Source of the DNA: Pseudonocardia humida
GTDB taxonomy: Bacteria; Actinomycetota; Actinomycetes; Mycobacteriales; Pseudonocardiaceae
Assembly: GCF_023898865.1 (NCBI RefSeq)
Contig: NZ_JAGSOV010000069.1
Span: 42,386 to 106,385, forward strand
Direction of reading: 5' to 3'
DNA length: 64,000 nucleotides
Shown: positions 35,288 to 43,721 of the stretch, one piece after another
Position numbering within the stretch: the stretch's first letter is position 1
Layout of the letters: every line of letters starts with the position of its first letter
Translations under genes and position numbers: made by a program
Notes under the pieces: generated by a model
What the model was told of the DNA's origin: nothing
What the model saw: the letters and a program-made list of their open reading frames with translations, nothing else
The model's database searches: none

Positions 35288-35827
35288 CTAGAACTCCTCG
35301 CGCAGCAGCTCCATCAGCACGGCGTCGTTCCAGGTGCCGTCGGCGGAGCGCTCGTAGCGGCGCATGACGCCGACCCGCTGGAAGCCGGCCCGTCCGCAGC
35401 TGCGGATGGCCCGCTCGTTCGCGGCGCCCGGGTCGACCACCACGCGGTGGTGCCCGCGCCCCTCGAACAGGAAGCGGGCCATCGCGCGCATGGCGTCGCA
35501 GCCCAGGCCCTGGCTGTGGTGGTCGGGGTGCAGCGCCAGGTCCATCGCGGCGTGGCGGTGGTCGGGGTCGGGCTCCTCGCGGTAGATGATCAGGCCGACC
35601 GTCTCGCCGGCCAGCTCGATCGCGAAGCCGTGCGGCCCGAGCAGCTCCCGGCGCACGCGTTCGAGGTCGTAGCCGCCCCACCACTTGGCGATCTCCGGGT
35701 GGCCCAGGATCTCCAGGAAGACCGGGACGTGCGCGGCCTCGGTCGGGCGGAGCACGACGGTCTGCCCGGCGATCGCCGAGGGGGTGTCCCGCCTGCTGCC
35801 CACCGGGCCGTTCACCGGGCTGTTCAC
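35288..35827 (-). CDS. RimJ/RimL-type GNAT acetyltransferase
   Basis: 179 residues. VVLRPTEAAHVPVFLEILGHPE is the N-terminal strand-helix of the RimL group; MDLALHPDHHSQGLGCDAMR is the acetyl-CoA loop; NERAIRSCGRAGFQRVGVMR ends the fold. Segments like HPEIAKWWGGYDLERV resemble the AAC(6')/IucB-like subgroup. The GTG at 35827 overlaps the PhoD stop (GTGA), so it is translated with the phosphatase. Confidence 0.82.
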   Translation of the reverse strand: MNSPVNGPVGSRRDTPSAIAGQTVVLRPTEAAHVPVFLEILGHPEIAKWWGGYDLERVRRELLGPHGFAIELAGETVGLIIYREEPDPDHRHAAMDLALHPDHHSQGLGCDAMRAMARFLFEGRGHHRVVVDPGAANERAIRSCGRAGFQRVGVMRRYERSADGTWNDAVLMELLREEF

Positions 35828-37512
35828 GAGGCCCCCTCGGCCTGGGCCTCGGCGCGGTCGCGCGCGTCCTGCGGGTCGAGATGCGCGGGCTCGGCCAGCC
35901 CCAGGCGGGCCCGCTCGGCCAGCGTGGACGCCGAGGTCGGCTGCTCGAAGACGACCTCGGCCTCGCGGCCGCAGATCTCCAGGGTGGCGATCGTGTTGCC
36001 GAAGAACGGGCCCACGACGCGCTGCCAGGCGACCGGATTGGGCGGGGCGCCGACGCGCAGCGCCCACTTCTCGGTCGCCCACCGCGCCCACCGCGACCAG
36101 GCGAACCGGAACCCCGGCCGGATGTACCAGTCCATCTTGTTGTGCACCGGTGAGCAGGTGAGCTGGTGGATGGGGGCGTGGTGGCCGCCGTCGCGCTCCG
36201 GGTGCAGGTGGGCGCGCGCGGCGTAGCTGTGGTGCACGTCGCCGGAGAGCACCGACACCGTGGCCACACCGCTGCCGGCGGCCCTGCCGATCATCGCGGT
36301 GAGCCGGTCGAAGGACTCCCGGAACGCCGACCAGTGCTCCAGGTCGGCGGCCTGGCGGATGGTCTCGCCCAGCCGCCCCCGCCAGCCCGGGCGGGCGGCG
36401 GCGATCTCGTTGACCGTCTCCAGCTCCCCGATCGCATGCGGCAGCAACCACGGCACCGACGTGCCCAGCACGAGGTGGTCGACCTCGCCCTCCGCGGCGA
36501 CCTGCTCCTCGATCCAGTCGAACTCGGTGTCGCCGAGCATCAGGTGCTGGCCGTCCTCCAGGACGCGGCCGTTCCGCGAGTCGATCATGATGAACCGGCT
36601 GCGCCCGAGGTCCCAGCGGAAGCTGAACCGGTAGCCCTTGCCGCCGTCGGCCTCGGCGTCGGCGCGATCGGCCATGTCGACCAGCAGCGGCCACGCGTCG
36701 CCGTCGTGGGCGACGACCTTGCGGTAGTCCGGATCGGCGGCCATCTCCTGCGGCGAGAGGTTGCCGATGTGCTGGTAGACCCAGTAGGAGGCGAGGCCGG
36801 AGCGGATGCGCTCGCGCCACCACGGCTTCTCGCGCATCTCGGCGCGCCAGGCCGTCGAGGTGTTCCAGTCGTCGCGGACGTCGTGGTCGTCGAAGATCAT
36901 CCCGGTGGGGACGGTGGACATGATCCACCGGATCTCCGGGTCGGACCAGGAGTCGCGGTAGAGGCCGGTGTACTCGCCGTAGCCGACGATCTCGTCGTCG
37001 GGCCAGTCGGAGTCGCGGTCGCGGCGCCCGGCGATCCGGCGCCGGTTCTGCGGGGTCAGCTCGTCGGCGTAGACCTGGTCGCCGAGCAGCAGCAGCGCGT
37101 CGGGCCACTGGTCGGGCGGCAGGTCGCGCATCCGCACGGCGTACGCGTCGAGCGCGTCGATGCCCAGCTCGGCGGCCAGCTTCGGGTCGGAGACCTTGGC
37201 GTAGCGGCAGGACCCGAAGATGATCCGGATGTTGGCGTCGGTGCGCGGGCCCCGGCTGCGGATCAGGCTCGGCGGGAAGGGCGTGGCCTCCGGCGGCCAC
37301 ATCTTCTCGCCGTCGACGTGCACCTCGTACGGGGTGTCGGTGCCCGGGGTCAGCCCGGTGACCGGCACCAGCGCGTAGTGGCTCTCCTGCACCTGGAACG
37401 TGCGCGCCTCGCAGCCGAGCACCCGGACCGTGGCCGGGGCGTCGGTCTGCACCCAGACGGTGGCCGTGGTCTCGCCGACGTGGCGCAGGACTGGTCCCAG
37501 GACGAGTGACAC
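35824..37512 (-). CDS. PhoD-type alkaline phosphatase/metallophosphatase
   Basis: 562 residues. An N-terminal Ig-like PhoD_N domain (TTATVWVQTDAPATVRVLG) precedes the metallophosphoesterase core: LLLLGDQVYADELT, MIFDDHDVRDDWN, SVLSGDVHHSY supply the metal ligands. No signal peptide is visible, unlike classical Tat-exported PhoD, so this member may be cytoplasmic. It would hydrolyse phosphomono- or diesters using calcium/iron or similar metals. GTG start at 37512. Confidence 0.85.
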   Translation of the reverse strand: MSLVLGPVLRHVGETTATVWVQTDAPATVRVLGCEARTFQVQESHYALVPVTGLTPGTDTPYEVHVDGEKMWPPEATPFPPSLIRSRGPRTDANIRIIFGSCRYAKVSDPKLAAELGIDALDAYAVRMRDLPPDQWPDALLLLGDQVYADELTPQNRRRIAGRRDRDSDWPDDEIVGYGEYTGLYRDSWSDPEIRWIMSTVPTGMIFDDHDVRDDWNTSTAWRAEMREKPWWRERIRSGLASYWVYQHIGNLSPQEMAADPDYRKVVAHDGDAWPLLVDMADRADAEADGGKGYRFSFRWDLGRSRFIMIDSRNGRVLEDGQHLMLGDTEFDWIEEQVAAEGEVDHLVLGTSVPWLLPHAIGELETVNEIAAARPGWRGRLGETIRQAADLEHWSAFRESFDRLTAMIGRAAGSGVATVSVLSGDVHHSYAARAHLHPERDGGHHAPIHQLTCSPVHNKMDWYIRPGFRFAWSRWARWATEKWALRVGAPPNPVAWQRVVGPFFGNTIATLEICGREAEVVFEQPTSASTLAERARLGLAEPAHLDPQDARDRAEAQAEGAS

Positions 37513-37530
37513 GCCACAGACAGTACTGAG

Positions 37531-38508
37531 CTACGGCTGCGCGTGCTCCAGCGCGAGCAGCGCGGCGCCGATCTTGCCGGCGTCGCCGCCGAACGTCGCG
37601 GGGACGACCGGGGTCACGCCGCGCGCGGTGGGCGCGAAGGCGTACTCGCGCGCGGCCACCCTGGCCGGCTCCAGCAGCAGCTCGCCGGTCTCCACCAGCC
37701 CACCGCCGACGACGACGGCCTGCACCTCGAAGATGTTGGCCAGCGACGCGATGCCGACGCCGAGCCAGCGCCCGAGCCGGGCGAAGAGGGCCCGGCCCGT
37801 CGGATCGCCCTGCTGCACCGCGGTGACGACGGTGTGCCCGGTGACCTCGCCCTGCTCGGCGCCGAGCCGGGCGATGAGCCCGTCCGGGTCGTCGGACGCG
37901 GCCTCGCGGCCCATCCGGGTGAGCGCCGTGCCCGAGGCGTAGGCCTCGAAGCAGCCGTGGTTGCCGCAGCCGCACTCGGGGCCGTCGGGGTTGAGGACCA
38001 TGTGTCCGAGCTCGGCGGCCAGCCCGGTCGGGCCGCGGTAGATCCGCCCGTCCAGCACCAGGCCGCCGCCGATCCCGGTGCCCACCGTCACCAGCGCCAT
38101 GTTCGCGTAGGGGGCCTCCCGGTCGTTGCCGGAGTCGCGGTGGCCCAGCCGGGCCTCGGCGTAGGCGGCGACGTTGGCGTCGTTGTCGGCGACGACGGGC
38201 AGGCCGGTGAGCTTCTCCAGTTGCTCGCGGATCGGCCAGTCGCGGTAGGAGTTGTTGGGCGCCCAGAGCATCCGACCGGCCGGCCACTCGACGATCCCGG
38301 CCGCGCCGACGCCGATCGAGTGGACCTCGTGCTCGGCGCGGAACCGCTCGATGAGGTCGAGCAGGACCGCGCAGACGGCGGCGGCGTCGGACTCCTCCGG
38401 GGTGGGCTCGACCAGCTCGGCGAGCACCCCGCCGTCGTCGTCGACCACGGCCCCCGCGATCTTCGTTCCGCCGATGTCGAGTCCGATGGCCAGCTTCGGG
38501 GTGGTCAC
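37531..38508 (-). CDS. ROK family sugar kinase (glucokinase-like)
   Basis: 325 residues. The N-terminal ATP motif is IGLDIGGTKIAGAVVDDDGG. The ROK signature VTVGTGIGGGLVLDGRIYRG is followed by the zinc-binding segment CGCGNHGCFEAYASG with three cysteines and a histidine, as in bacterial ROK glucokinases. Catalytic Asp in VADNDANVAA. Phosphorylates a hexose, probably glucose. GTG start at 38508; no HTH domain, so it is an enzyme and not a ROK repressor. Confidence 0.9.
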   Translation of the reverse strand: MTTPKLAIGLDIGGTKIAGAVVDDDGGVLAELVEPTPEESDAAAVCAVLLDLIERFRAEHEVHSIGVGAAGIVEWPAGRMLWAPNNSYRDWPIREQLEKLTGLPVVADNDANVAAYAEARLGHRDSGNDREAPYANMALVTVGTGIGGGLVLDGRIYRGPTGLAAELGHMVLNPDGPECGCGNHGCFEAYASGTALTRMGREAASDDPDGLIARLGAEQGEVTGHTVVTAVQQGDPTGRALFARLGRWLGVGIASLANIFEVQAVVVGGGLVETGELLLEPARVAAREYAFAPTARGVTPVVPATFGGDAGKIGAALLALEHAQP

Positions 38509-38579
38509 CCGCGAATCATGGCACCGACGAGTTGATCGATACAGCGTTTGTGGTCAGGAGAGGCGGGGTAACGCTGGGC

Positions 38580-39602
38580 ATGCTCCTTCGACGTGTCGCG
38601 AGACCGATGGTGTCCGCGTTGTTCATCTACGGCGGCGTCCAGGCGCTGCGCGCTCCGGAGGCCCACGCCGAGGCGGCGAAGCCGGTGCTGGACGCCGTCG
38701 CCCCGGTCGTCGACAAGGCCGTGGAGGCCGCTCCGATCGACGAGCGCCCCCCGGACGAGACCCTGATCAAGATCGACGCCGCGGTCAAGATCGCGGCAGG
38801 CTCCATGCTGGCCCTGGGCAGGTTCCCGCGGCTGGCCGCCACCGCGCTGGCCGCCTCCCTGGTCCCGACCACCGTCGCCGGCCACCGGTTCTGGGAGGAG
38901 ACCGACGAGCAGGCCAAGCAGGAGCAGACGGTGCAGTTCCTGAAGAACCTCGGCCTGCTCGGCGGCCTGCTGATCGCCGCGGCCGACACCGAGGGCAAGC
39001 CGTCGCTGGGCTGGCGCGGCCGGCGGGCCGCGAAGCTGGCCGCCACCGCGGCCGCCGCCCAGGCCGAGGCGCTGTCCGGGACGATCTCCGGGGCCACCGA
39101 CCGGGTCACCGGGGTCGCCCAGGACGTCGCCGGCACGCTCTCCGGCACCGCCAAGGACGTCGGCGGCAAGCTGTCCGGCTCCGGCCGCGACACCGGCGGC
39201 ACCGTGGCCGGCCTGGCCGCGGGGCTGGCCGGGCTCGCCCCGAGCGCGGCCGTGTCCTCGCGCGCGTCGGACCTGACCAAGGAGTGGTCCAAGCGCGCCG
39301 CGAAGGCCCGCAAGAAGGCCGAGAAGCGCGGCACCAAGCTGCAGAAGCGGGCCATGAAGCGCAGCGCCGAGCTGCAGACGGCGGCCGGGCGCAAGCAGGC
39401 CGAGCTGCAGAAGGCGGCCGGGCGCAGGCGGGCCGAGCTGGAGAAGAAGGGGCCGTCGGTGGTCGAGCAGATCTCCACCCAGGCCAGCAAGCTGGGCCAC
39501 GACGTCGCCTCCCGCGCGTCCGCGGTGAGCAGCGAGATCGCCCACCAGGCCGAGGGCGCGGCCAAGGACGCCCGCAAGCGGGTCGCCGCGCTCACCAGCT
39601 GA
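38580..39602 (+). CDS. DoxX family membrane protein with long Lys/Ala-rich tail
   Basis: 340 residues from the ATG at 38580 (further upstream TTG 38532 and GTG 38550 exist). Residues ~1-145 form the DoxX four-helix domain (RVARPMVSALFIYGGVQALR; VKIAAGSMLALGRFPRLAAT; FLKNLGLLGGLLIAAADT). The remaining ~200 residues are hydrophilic: a Gly/Thr-rich stretch (SGTISGATDRVTGVAQDVAG) then basic helices with near-repeats AAGRKQAELQK and AAGRRRAELEK. The tail is longer than in ordinary DoxX proteins and may bind nucleic acid or the inner membrane surface. Confidence 0.8.
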   Translation: MLLRRVARPMVSALFIYGGVQALRAPEAHAEAAKPVLDAVAPVVDKAVEAAPIDERPPDETLIKIDAAVKIAAGSMLALGRFPRLAATALAASLVPTTVAGHRFWEETDEQAKQEQTVQFLKNLGLLGGLLIAAADTEGKPSLGWRGRRAAKLAATAAAAQAEALSGTISGATDRVTGVAQDVAGTLSGTAKDVGGKLSGSGRDTGGTVAGLAAGLAGLAPSAAVSSRASDLTKEWSKRAAKARKKAEKRGTKLQKRAMKRSAELQTAAGRKQAELQKAAGRRRAELEKKGPSVVEQISTQASKLGHDVASRASAVSSEIAHQAEGAAKDARKRVAALTS

Positions 39603-39618
39603 GGGCGTCCCCACCACG

Positions 39619-39657
39619 CGACGGCGCCCCTGCCCGACCCGGGCGGGGGCGCCGTCG
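39619..39657. terminator. Bidirectional hairpin terminator between DoxX and P450 genes
   Basis: CGACGGCGCCCC (39619-39630) and its exact complement (39646-39657) flank an inner GCCCG/CGGGC. It separates the convergent ends of the DoxX and P450 genes. Confidence 0.7.
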
Positions 39658-39661
39658 TGCG

Positions 39662-40933
39662 TCAGGCGATGCGCAGCGGCAGCGCGCGCGGGCCGCGGAC
39701 CTGCCCCGGCGCCCAGGCGACCGCCGACGGGTCGGCGAGGGTGAACTCCGGGATGCGCTGCAGCCACACCTCCAGCGCCACCCGCAGCTCCATCCGGGCC
39801 AGGTGCGAGCCGACGCAGCGGTGGATGCCCAGGCCGAAGGCCGCGTGCCGGTTGACCTCGCGGTCGATCACGACCTCGTCGGCGCGGTCGAACTGGGCCG
39901 GGTCGCGGTTGGCGGCCGGGAACGACAGCAGGATCCAGTCGTCGGCCTTCATGTCCACGCCCTGCCAGTGCATGTCCTCGCGGACCAGCCGGGCCATGGT
40001 GACCGGCGCGTAGGCGCGCAGGAACTCCTCCATCGCCGTCGGCAGCAGGCCGGGCTCGGCGACCAGCCGCTCGCGGTCGGCCGGGGTCTTCGCCAGGTGC
40101 CACAGCGAGGCCCCGATGGCGCTCCACGTCGTGTCGATGCCGGCGATGAGCAGCAGCGTCATCGTGCCGGCGACGTGGAACGGGTCGAGCTTGTGGCCGC
40201 CCATCTCCACGTTGAGCAGGTAGGTCGTCAGGTCGTCGCGCGGGTTCGCGAGGTGGTCCTGGATCTGCGCGAGCAGGTAGTCGTTGAGCTTCTTGCCGCG
40301 GGCCAGCCGCACCTCCGGCTCGTCGCCGATGCCCTCCAGCACGCCCTCGACGAACTCGCCGAAGCGGGCCCGGTCCTCCGGCGGGAAGCCGAGCATGTCG
40401 CCGATGACCCGCATCGGGATGTGCGAGGCGTAGTCGCGGGCGGCGTCGATCACCTCGCGCCCGGCGAAGGAGTCGATCAGCTCGTGGCAGAACGCCCTGG
40501 TCCCCGGCTCGAGCTTGCCCACCGCCGTCTTGGTGAACGCGGGCAGCAGCAGCTTGCGGGCGCTGTGGTGGAACGGCGGGTCCGACGAGATCGGAGGGGC
40601 GGCGCCGACCGGGGCGATGTCCAGCGGGGGCCGCATGTCGTTCATGATGATCGCCCGCGAGGAGAACTTGTCGGTGTCGTAGGCGACCGCGGCCACGTCC
40701 TCGTAGCGGGTGGGCAGCCACGCCCCGCCGAACCGCTCGGTGTGCGCGATGGGGCAGCGCTGCCGCAGGTCGTCCTGGATGGGGTACGGGTCCTGGTACC
40801 ACTCGGGTTCGACGTGCGAGAAGTCCGTGGCCCAGTCCGTGACCGGGCCGTGGCGGCGTTCGCCGCGCGCCGTGCCCAGCCGCTGCCGGCGCTGCTCCTC
40901 GAAGTCCGTGCCGAACCGGTCGTCGACGGTCAT
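39662..40933 (-). CDS. Cytochrome P450
   Basis: 423 residues. I-helix oxygen-binding motif AGIDTT (264-269), ExxR pair E303/R306 (MEEFLR), and the haem-binding loop FGLGIHRCVGSHLAR with C373 as iron ligand. It belongs to the soluble bacterial class I type needing a ferredoxin, which is encoded immediately upstream with 1 bp between stop and start. Substrate unknown. Confidence 0.93.
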   Translation of the reverse strand: MTVDDRFGTDFEEQRRQRLGTARGERRHGPVTDWATDFSHVEPEWYQDPYPIQDDLRQRCPIAHTERFGGAWLPTRYEDVAAVAYDTDKFSSRAIIMNDMRPPLDIAPVGAAPPISSDPPFHHSARKLLLPAFTKTAVGKLEPGTRAFCHELIDSFAGREVIDAARDYASHIPMRVIGDMLGFPPEDRARFGEFVEGVLEGIGDEPEVRLARGKKLNDYLLAQIQDHLANPRDDLTTYLLNVEMGGHKLDPFHVAGTMTLLLIAGIDTTWSAIGASLWHLAKTPADRERLVAEPGLLPTAMEEFLRAYAPVTMARLVREDMHWQGVDMKADDWILLSFPAANRDPAQFDRADEVVIDREVNRHAAFGLGIHRCVGSHLARMELRVALEVWLQRIPEFTLADPSAVAWAPGQVRGPRALPLRIA

Positions 40934-40934
40934 G

Positions 40935-41135
40935 TCACTCCTCCTCGAGGACGTTGATCGCGCGCTCCGGGCAGTTGGCCGCGGCCAGGCGGGCGTGCTG
41001 CTCCGCGCCGGGCAGGACCTCACCGGTGCCCAGGACGGTCCCGTAGCCCTCCTCGTCCTCGCCGAAGAGGTCCGGGGCCAGGTCGTAGCAGCGGCCGTGC
41101 CCTTGGCAGGTCGCGGAGTCGAGCTGCACCTTCAC
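40935..41135 (-). CDS. [3Fe-4S]-type ferredoxin, partner of the P450
   Basis: 66 residues. TCQGHGRCYDLAPDLF has His where a fourth cluster cysteine would be, and NCPERAI carries the last ligand, the pattern of P450-linked 3Fe-4S ferredoxins in actinobacteria. The GTG at 41135 overlaps the TetR stop (GTGA), and the stop lies just before the P450 ATG, so it should be made in step with the enzyme. Confidence 0.9.
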   Translation of the reverse strand: MKVQLDSATCQGHGRCYDLAPDLFGEDEEGYGTVLGTGEVLPGAEQHARLAAANCPERAINVLEEE

Positions 41136-41779
41136 TGCGGTTCTCCCGTCTGTGTGGTGGGGGCGGCGTCGTTCGGGGCCAGCGCGGCGACCACGCGGGC
41201 GAGCAGCGCCGCCCACTCGTCGTCGTCCACGCCGTGCAGGTCGGGGGTGACCAGTGCGCTGCCCATGCCGAGCAGCAGGCAGAAGTGGGCGAGCGCGGTG
41301 GGCGACAGGCCCGGGTCGAGCTCGCCGCCCGCCTGCCCGATGCGCACCAGCTCGGCCAGCCAGTCGGCCTTCTCGCCGGTGTAGTCGCGCATCGGGCGGG
41401 CCACGTCCTCGTCGCGGCGGGCCGAGACGAGCGCCTCCACGACGAGGTATCCGCGGGCGTCGCGGCGGCGGGGCAGCTTGCGCCCCACCTCCAGCAGCAG
41501 CCCGGTGATCGGCTGGCCGGGGTCGGCGTCGAACAGCTCGGCCATCAGCTGGCGCCCGTGGGTGCGCAGCGCCGCCACCATCAGCTCGGCCTTGGAGTCG
41601 AAGTGCGCGTAGAGGGCGCCGTTGCTGACGCCGGCCTCGGCGGCGATGTCGGCGACGCGGGTGCCGTCGTAGCCGCGTCGGGCGAACACGTCGGCGGCCG
41701 CGCGCAACAGGCGCTCCCGCGTCTCGGCTGCCGTGACCCCGGCGATGCGACCCACGTCGCATATCAAAGAACCGTTCAT
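41132..41779 (-). CDS. TetR family transcriptional regulator
   Basis: 215 residues. The DNA-binding domain occupies ~18-65 (RERLLRAAADVFARRGYDGTR; AGVSNGALYAHFDSKAELMV), the rest is the helical sensor. It is the first gene of an overlapping TetR-ferredoxin-P450 operon, so it is likely autoregulatory with the P450 substrate or product as inducer. The ATG 41779 is used; an internal GTG start near residue 9 is possible. Confidence 0.9.
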   Translation of the reverse strand: MNGSLICDVGRIAGVTAAETRERLLRAAADVFARRGYDGTRVADIAAEAGVSNGALYAHFDSKAELMVAALRTHGRQLMAELFDADPGQPITGLLLEVGRKLPRRRDARGYLVVEALVSARRDEDVARPMRDYTGEKADWLAELVRIGQAGGELDPGLSPTALAHFCLLLGMGSALVTPDLHGVDDDEWAALLARVVAALAPNDAAPTTQTGEPQ

Positions 41780-41842
41780 TTGATGAGCGCAAGGGTTCGG
41801 TCACACTCTGCGCCGAGCGGCACCCGGGAGGGAGGTTCAGGA

Positions 41843-41881
41843 AAGCCACGATGCCGCCCTCAGCGGGCAGCATCGTGGCTT
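41843..41881. promoter_or_regulatory. 12-bp perfect inverted repeat in a divergent intergenic region
   Basis: AAGCCACGATGC (41843-41854) and its complement (41870-41881) with a 15-base loop. It lies between the starts of the divergent TetR and EcsC genes, so it is not an ordinary terminator; it could be an operator, an attenuator in the EcsC leader or an orphan hairpin. Confidence 0.5.
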
Positions 41882-41937
41882 CCTGATCGCGGTGGCGGTG
41901 ACCAGCGTCGGGGCGGGCGGCCTGCGAAACTGGACCG

Positions 41938-42630
41938 ATGGCGGACGAGAACGCTCTGGTCGCGATGGGCGAGCGGCTCATCGCCCGCGTCGTGCAGCTG
42001 GGGATCGGTGGCGGCGGCCCGCTGGAGCCCGCCGTCGAGGTCGCCGAGGAGCACCTCCTCGCCGCAGGCGGCGATCGCGAGCAGGCCATCCAACGGCTGA
42101 TCGCCACGCACGTCCGGCTGGCCGCCGTCTCCGGGTTCGTCACCGGCCTGGGCGGCGTCGCCACCCTCCCGGTCACCGTGCCCGCCGCCATGGCCGGGCT
42201 CTACATCGTGGCCACGCGGATGTCGGCCGGCGTCGCCCACCTGCGCGGCTACGACATCGACACCGAGGAGGTCCGCAGCGCCGTCCTGGTGACGCTGCTG
42301 GGCAGCGCGGGTGCGAGCACGCTGAAGAAGGCCGGCGTCGAGATCGGCCGCCAGTCGGTCGCCGCCGCGCTCGACCGCCTCCCGGCCGCCCTGCTCACCG
42401 AGATCAACAAGCGGATCGGCCTCCGGCTGGTGGCCAGGGCGGGGGAGCAGGGCGTGGTCAACCTGGCCAAGCTGGTCCCGCTGGTGGGCGGGCCGATCGG
42501 CGCCGCGGTGGACGGCGTCAGCGCCAAGACCATCGCCGGCTACGCCACCCGCACCTTCCCGCCGCGGGTGCCGCGGTTGGCGGCGCGCACGGAGGTCGTC
42601 CAGGTGGAGCCGGCCGGGCCGACGGGCTGA
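41938..42630 (+). CDS. EcsC family membrane-associated protein
   Basis: 230 residues. The EcsC core shows alternating amphipathic and hydrophobic helices: THVRLAAVSGFVTGLGGVATLPVTV, PAAMAGLYIVATRMSAGVA, and KLVPLVGGPIGAAVDGVSAKTIAGYA, the last being a family hallmark. The biochemical role of EcsC proteins is unclear. Its end is convergent with the VWA gene, 6 bp away. Confidence 0.82.
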   Translation: MADENALVAMGERLIARVVQLGIGGGGPLEPAVEVAEEHLLAAGGDREQAIQRLIATHVRLAAVSGFVTGLGGVATLPVTVPAAMAGLYIVATRMSAGVAHLRGYDIDTEEVRSAVLVTLLGSAGASTLKKAGVEIGRQSVAAALDRLPAALLTEINKRIGLRLVARAGEQGVVNLAKLVPLVGGPIGAAVDGVSAKTIAGYATRTFPPRVPRLAARTEVVQVEPAGPTG

Positions 42631-42636
42631 GCCCGC

Positions 42637-43719
42637 TCAGCTCGGGAACGCCGTCCACCGCGCCGCCGCCCACACCCCCGCCCCCACCAGCAGGACCGCC
42701 AGCCCCACCAGCCCGACGCTGACCTCCACCTCGCGCTGCTGGATGGCGACCGTGCGCGGCAGGTCGCGCAGCACCTCCTGGAGCCGGTCGGCGTCGGCGG
42801 CGGCGAAGTACTCGCCGCCGGTCACCTCGGCGACCTCGCGCAGCGTCGGCTCGTCGGCCACCAGGAAGCTGCGCCCACCCGGGCCGCCCGCCGAGCCCCA
42901 CCCGCTGGTGCCCTGCCCGGCGGCCTGGGCCGGGGTGCAGACCATCGACGCCGGGTCCCGGGTGCCGAAGCCGATCGGGTAGACCCGCACCCCGCGCTCG
43001 CCCGCCATCTGGGCCGCCTCCACCGGCTCGATGCCGCTGGTGTTGGCGCCGTCGGTGAGCAGCACGACGATCTCGGGCGCGAAGTCGCCCTCCGCGCGCA
43101 CCGGCGGGCGGGCCGGGCCGGGGGCCTCGGCGTCGTCGTTGCCCAGCGCGGCGGTCGGGTCGGCGGGCTCGACCGCGGGGTTGATCTCGGCGATCGCGTC
43201 GACGGACTTGAGGATCGCGGCGCCGATGGTCGTGCCGCGCCCGGTGGTCAACGAGTCGATGGCCCGGGTCAGGGGCTCGCGCTCGGTCGTGGGGGCCACG
43301 GCGACCTGGGCGAACCCGGAGAACAGCACGAGCCCGATGCTGGTGGTGGCGTCCTGGGCCTGCACGAACTCGCGCACCGCGGCCTGCGCGGCCGAGAGCC
43401 GGTTGGGCTCGACGTCGGTCGAGCACATCGAGCCCGACACGTCCAGCGCCAGGATGATCGCCGACCGGGAGACCGGCACGTCCGCGCGGACCTGCGGGCG
43501 CGCCGCGGCGAGCCCGAGCAGGGCCAGCGCGCCCAGCAGCAGGGCGATCGGCGCGTGCCGCTTCCACGCCGCCCGGCGCGGGGCAGCCGCCCGGATCAGC
43601 GCGACGCTGGAGTAGCGCACGGCCCGGCGACGGCGCCTGCGCAGCTGCCAGACGTAGGCGCCGGCCAGCGCGGGCACGACGAGCAGCGCGAGCAGGGCGA
43701 GCGGCCACTGGAACCCCAT
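42637..43719 (-). CDS. VWA domain membrane protein (BatA-like), second of a pair
   Basis: 360 residues. Two N-terminal membrane helices (WPLALLALLVVPALAGAYVW; PIALLLGALALLGLAAA), then a von Willebrand A domain with an intact metal site (LALDVSGSMCSTDVEPNR, the DxSxS motif), and a C-terminal helix (VGLVGLAVLLVGAGVWAA). It is the last gene of the MoxR-DUF58-VWA-VWA operon. Confidence 0.88.
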   Translation of the reverse strand: MGFQWPLALLALLVVPALAGAYVWQLRRRRRRAVRYSSVALIRAAAPRRAAWKRHAPIALLLGALALLGLAAARPQVRADVPVSRSAIILALDVSGSMCSTDVEPNRLSAAQAAVREFVQAQDATTSIGLVLFSGFAQVAVAPTTEREPLTRAIDSLTTGRGTTIGAAILKSVDAIAEINPAVEPADPTAALGNDDAEAPGPARPPVRAEGDFAPEIVVLLTDGANTSGIEPVEAAQMAGERGVRVYPIGFGTRDPASMVCTPAQAAGQGTSGWGSAGGPGGRSFLVADEPTLREVAEVTGGEYFAAADADRLQEVLRDLPRTVAIQQREVEVSVGLVGLAVLLVGAGVWAAARWTAFPS

Positions 43720-43721
43720 CG

